Shown: positions 7,798 to 8,988 of the stretch, piece by piece
How positions within the stretch are numbered: the first letter of the stretch is position 1
Layout: each line of letters begins with the position of its first letter
From: an uncultured bacterium
Lineage (GTDB): Bacteria > Bacteroidota > Bacteroidia > Bacteroidales > Bacteroidaceae
NCBI GenBank assembly: GCA_945788485.1
Contig: CALZMB010000080.1
Location: 1-8,988 of the forward strand
Reading direction: 5' to 3'
Length of the DNA: 8,988 bases
The notes under the pieces: generated by a model
Told to the model about the DNA's origin: nothing
The model's database searches: none
What the model saw: the letters and a program-made list of their open reading frames with translations, nothing else
Program-made: the position numbers and the translations under genes

Positions 7798-8988
7798 ATG
7801 AAAAAGAAGATATTGCTTTCGCTGTTTCTCATGGCATCTGTCGCCGTCATGCACGCACAGAGATACATCAGCCATCAGCAGAACGGAAACAGCGTCAGCG
7901 TGAAGAACGAGGCGGGCACATTGTTTCTCGTCCCGTACAATGACTATATAATAAAGGTGTATCAGGAACCAGACAGCGCAATCTGCGGAGAGCGCGAGAG
8001 CGTCGCTGTTGTAGCACAGCCCGCATCCGCCTTCTCCATCGAGGATACATCCAATGCCCTGCTGCTTAAGACGCGCGGCACAACGGTCACGCTGAACAAG
8101 GCAGACTGCACACTGTCGTTTGCCGATGCCCATGGCAATGTGCGTCTGAAAGAGCGCACTGCCCTTGACAACAGCGGCGAAGAGAAGGGCGTGGCGTTCG
8201 CGCCGATGGGAGACGTGGCATTCTACGGGGGCGGCTACAACGGAGTGTCTGCCAACATCGACGGCATGGAGCTCTCGATGAATAACCAGCCGCAATACGG
8301 TTGGGAGATGGGCCGCAAAGGTTCGCTCAATCTCAACATCCCGTTCATCGTCTCCACCAATGGCTACGGCCTGCTCTTCGACAACCAGTACATGGGCTCA
8401 ATCATTCGTCCTTCGTCAACAGAGGGCACGACCTACCGCAGCAAAAGCCCTTCGCCCTTCGCCTACTACTATGTCGGCGGCGACGGCACAATGGCGTCAG
8501 TGATGACAAACTACACCCATCTGACCGGCCGTCAGGACTTGCCGGCGTATTGGACTCTCGGCTATGTCACGTCAAAATACGGATATTTCTCTCGCAAAGA
8601 GACTGAGAAAGTGGTGTCAGACATACAAGCCATACAGTTCCCTATCGACGGTGTGGTGCTTGATTTGTACTGGCAGGTTGACACCACTTCACAGATGGGC
8701 AACCTTCAGTGGTTTCTGCCTCGCTGGCCAGAGCCAGAAAAGATGACCGCCGGTCTGCTTGAGAAAGGTGTCCACACCGTTGTCATCAGCGAGCCATACG
8801 TCACGTCTCGTTCAGACAACTACACCTTGCTGAAAGAGAAGGGGTGGCTCGCCGACGACTCCGTGGAGCAGATGGCATGGCTTGAGGCAGACCCTGTGGG
8901 CATGATAGACATCACCAACCCAGATGCTGCTGCATGGATGTGGAGCTACTACCGCAAGGCTGCCCGCCAGGGTGTCACTGGCTGGGGG
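7798..8988 (+). CDS. Exported GH31 alpha-glucosidase (3' truncated)
   Basis: The first 397 residues of a GH31 enzyme are present and the frame runs open off the window end. It probably releases glucose from the non-reducing ends of malto-oligosaccharides. Residues 1-21 are a signal peptide (MKKK, a hydrophobic core, MHA then Gln21). An N-terminal beta-sandwich domain (about 22-240) contains the FYGGGYNG segment. The barrel begins with LTGRQDLPAYWTLGY (242-256) and KYGYFSR, followed by the GH31 substrate-site motif VVLDLYW, with Asp289. The sequence stops at GVTGWG, which in GH31 enzymes immediately precedes the nucleophile motif (G)DLGEP, so neither the nucleophile nor the acid/base can be checked. 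Specificity could instead be alpha-xylosidase or another GH31 activity, but the neighbours favour alpha-glucosidase. The start is clear: ATG 7798 is followed directly by the signal peptide, and no Shine-Dalgarno sequence is present. Confidence 0.9.
   Translation, partial: MKKKILLSLFLMASVAVMHAQRYISHQQNGNSVSVKNEAGTLFLVPYNDYIIKVYQEPDSAICGERESVAVVAQPASAFSIEDTSNALLLKTRGTTVTLNKADCTLSFADAHGNVRLKERTALDNSGEEKGVAFAPMGDVAFYGGGYNGVSANIDGMELSMNNQPQYGWEMGRKGSLNLNIPFIVSTNGYGLLFDNQYMGSIIRPSSTEGTTYRSKSPSPFAYYYVGGDGTMASVMTNYTHLTGRQDLPAYWTLGYVTSKYGYFSRKETEKVVSDIQAIQFPIDGVVLDLYWQVDTTSQMGNLQWFLPRWPEPEKMTAGLLEKGVHTVVISEPYVTSRSDNYTLLKEKGWLADDSVEQMAWLEADPVGMIDITNPDAAAWMWSYYRKAARQGVTGWG

Noticed and set aside
1..8988. 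Search for CRISPR arrays, tRNA/rRNA genes, insertion sequences and long repeats
   Set aside because: No regularly spaced repeats, transposase-like reading frame, terminal inverted repeats or RNA gene signatures were seen; the window is almost fully occupied by the five enzyme genes.

Overview
The window is a run of five carbohydrate-active enzyme genes, all on the + strand, from a Bacteroidales bacterium, most likely a Prevotella-type (Prevotellaceae) organism. The clues are the enzyme set, the lack of Shine-Dalgarno sequences before every start, A-rich leaders, a two-CBM20 GH77 amylomaltase of the kind known from Bacteroidetes, and short C-terminal tails of the Y-x-I-[DN]-G type that resemble secretion/sorting tails. 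Species cannot be fixed from this sequence. It looks like the downstream part of a starch/malto-oligosaccharide utilisation locus. No SusC/SusD transporter, SusR-type regulator, tRNA, rRNA, CRISPR or mobile element is visible.

Layout: (1) 2-1378, the 3' part of a secreted GH13 alpha-amylase with a C-terminal CBM26 starch-binding module and a sorting-like tail. (2) 1379-1480, a spacer holding a strong GC-rich hairpin without a T-tract. (3) 1481-2794, a secreted GH53 endo-beta-1,4-galactanase that carries the same kind of tail as the amylase. (4) 2888-5584, malQ, a cytoplasmic GH77 4-alpha-glucanotransferase. (5) 5585-5731, a spacer with a convincing intrinsic terminator and a weak promoter candidate. 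(6) 5732-7732, an exported type I pullulanase (GH13_14-like). (7) 7733-7797, a short spacer with a plausible Bacteroidetes-type -7 element. (8) 7798-8988, the 5' part of an exported GH31 alpha-glucosidase, cut off by the window end just before its expected nucleophile.

Working model (inference): the CBM26 amylase attacks starch outside the cell. The pullulanase and GH31 enzyme, exported but without the tail in the case of the pullulanase, debranch and trim imported oligosaccharides, probably in the periplasm. MalQ disproportionates maltose and maltodextrins in the cytoplasm. The terminator suggests at least two transcription units, amylase-GH53-malQ and pullulanase-GH31.

The odd member is the GH53 galactanase, a beta-galactan enzyme inside an alpha-glucan gene set that shares its C-terminal tail design with the amylase. 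The other enzymes belong to well-known families. I do not see a wholly new system; the galactanase linkage, the shared tail and the degenerate first CBM20 of MalQ most deserve follow-up.
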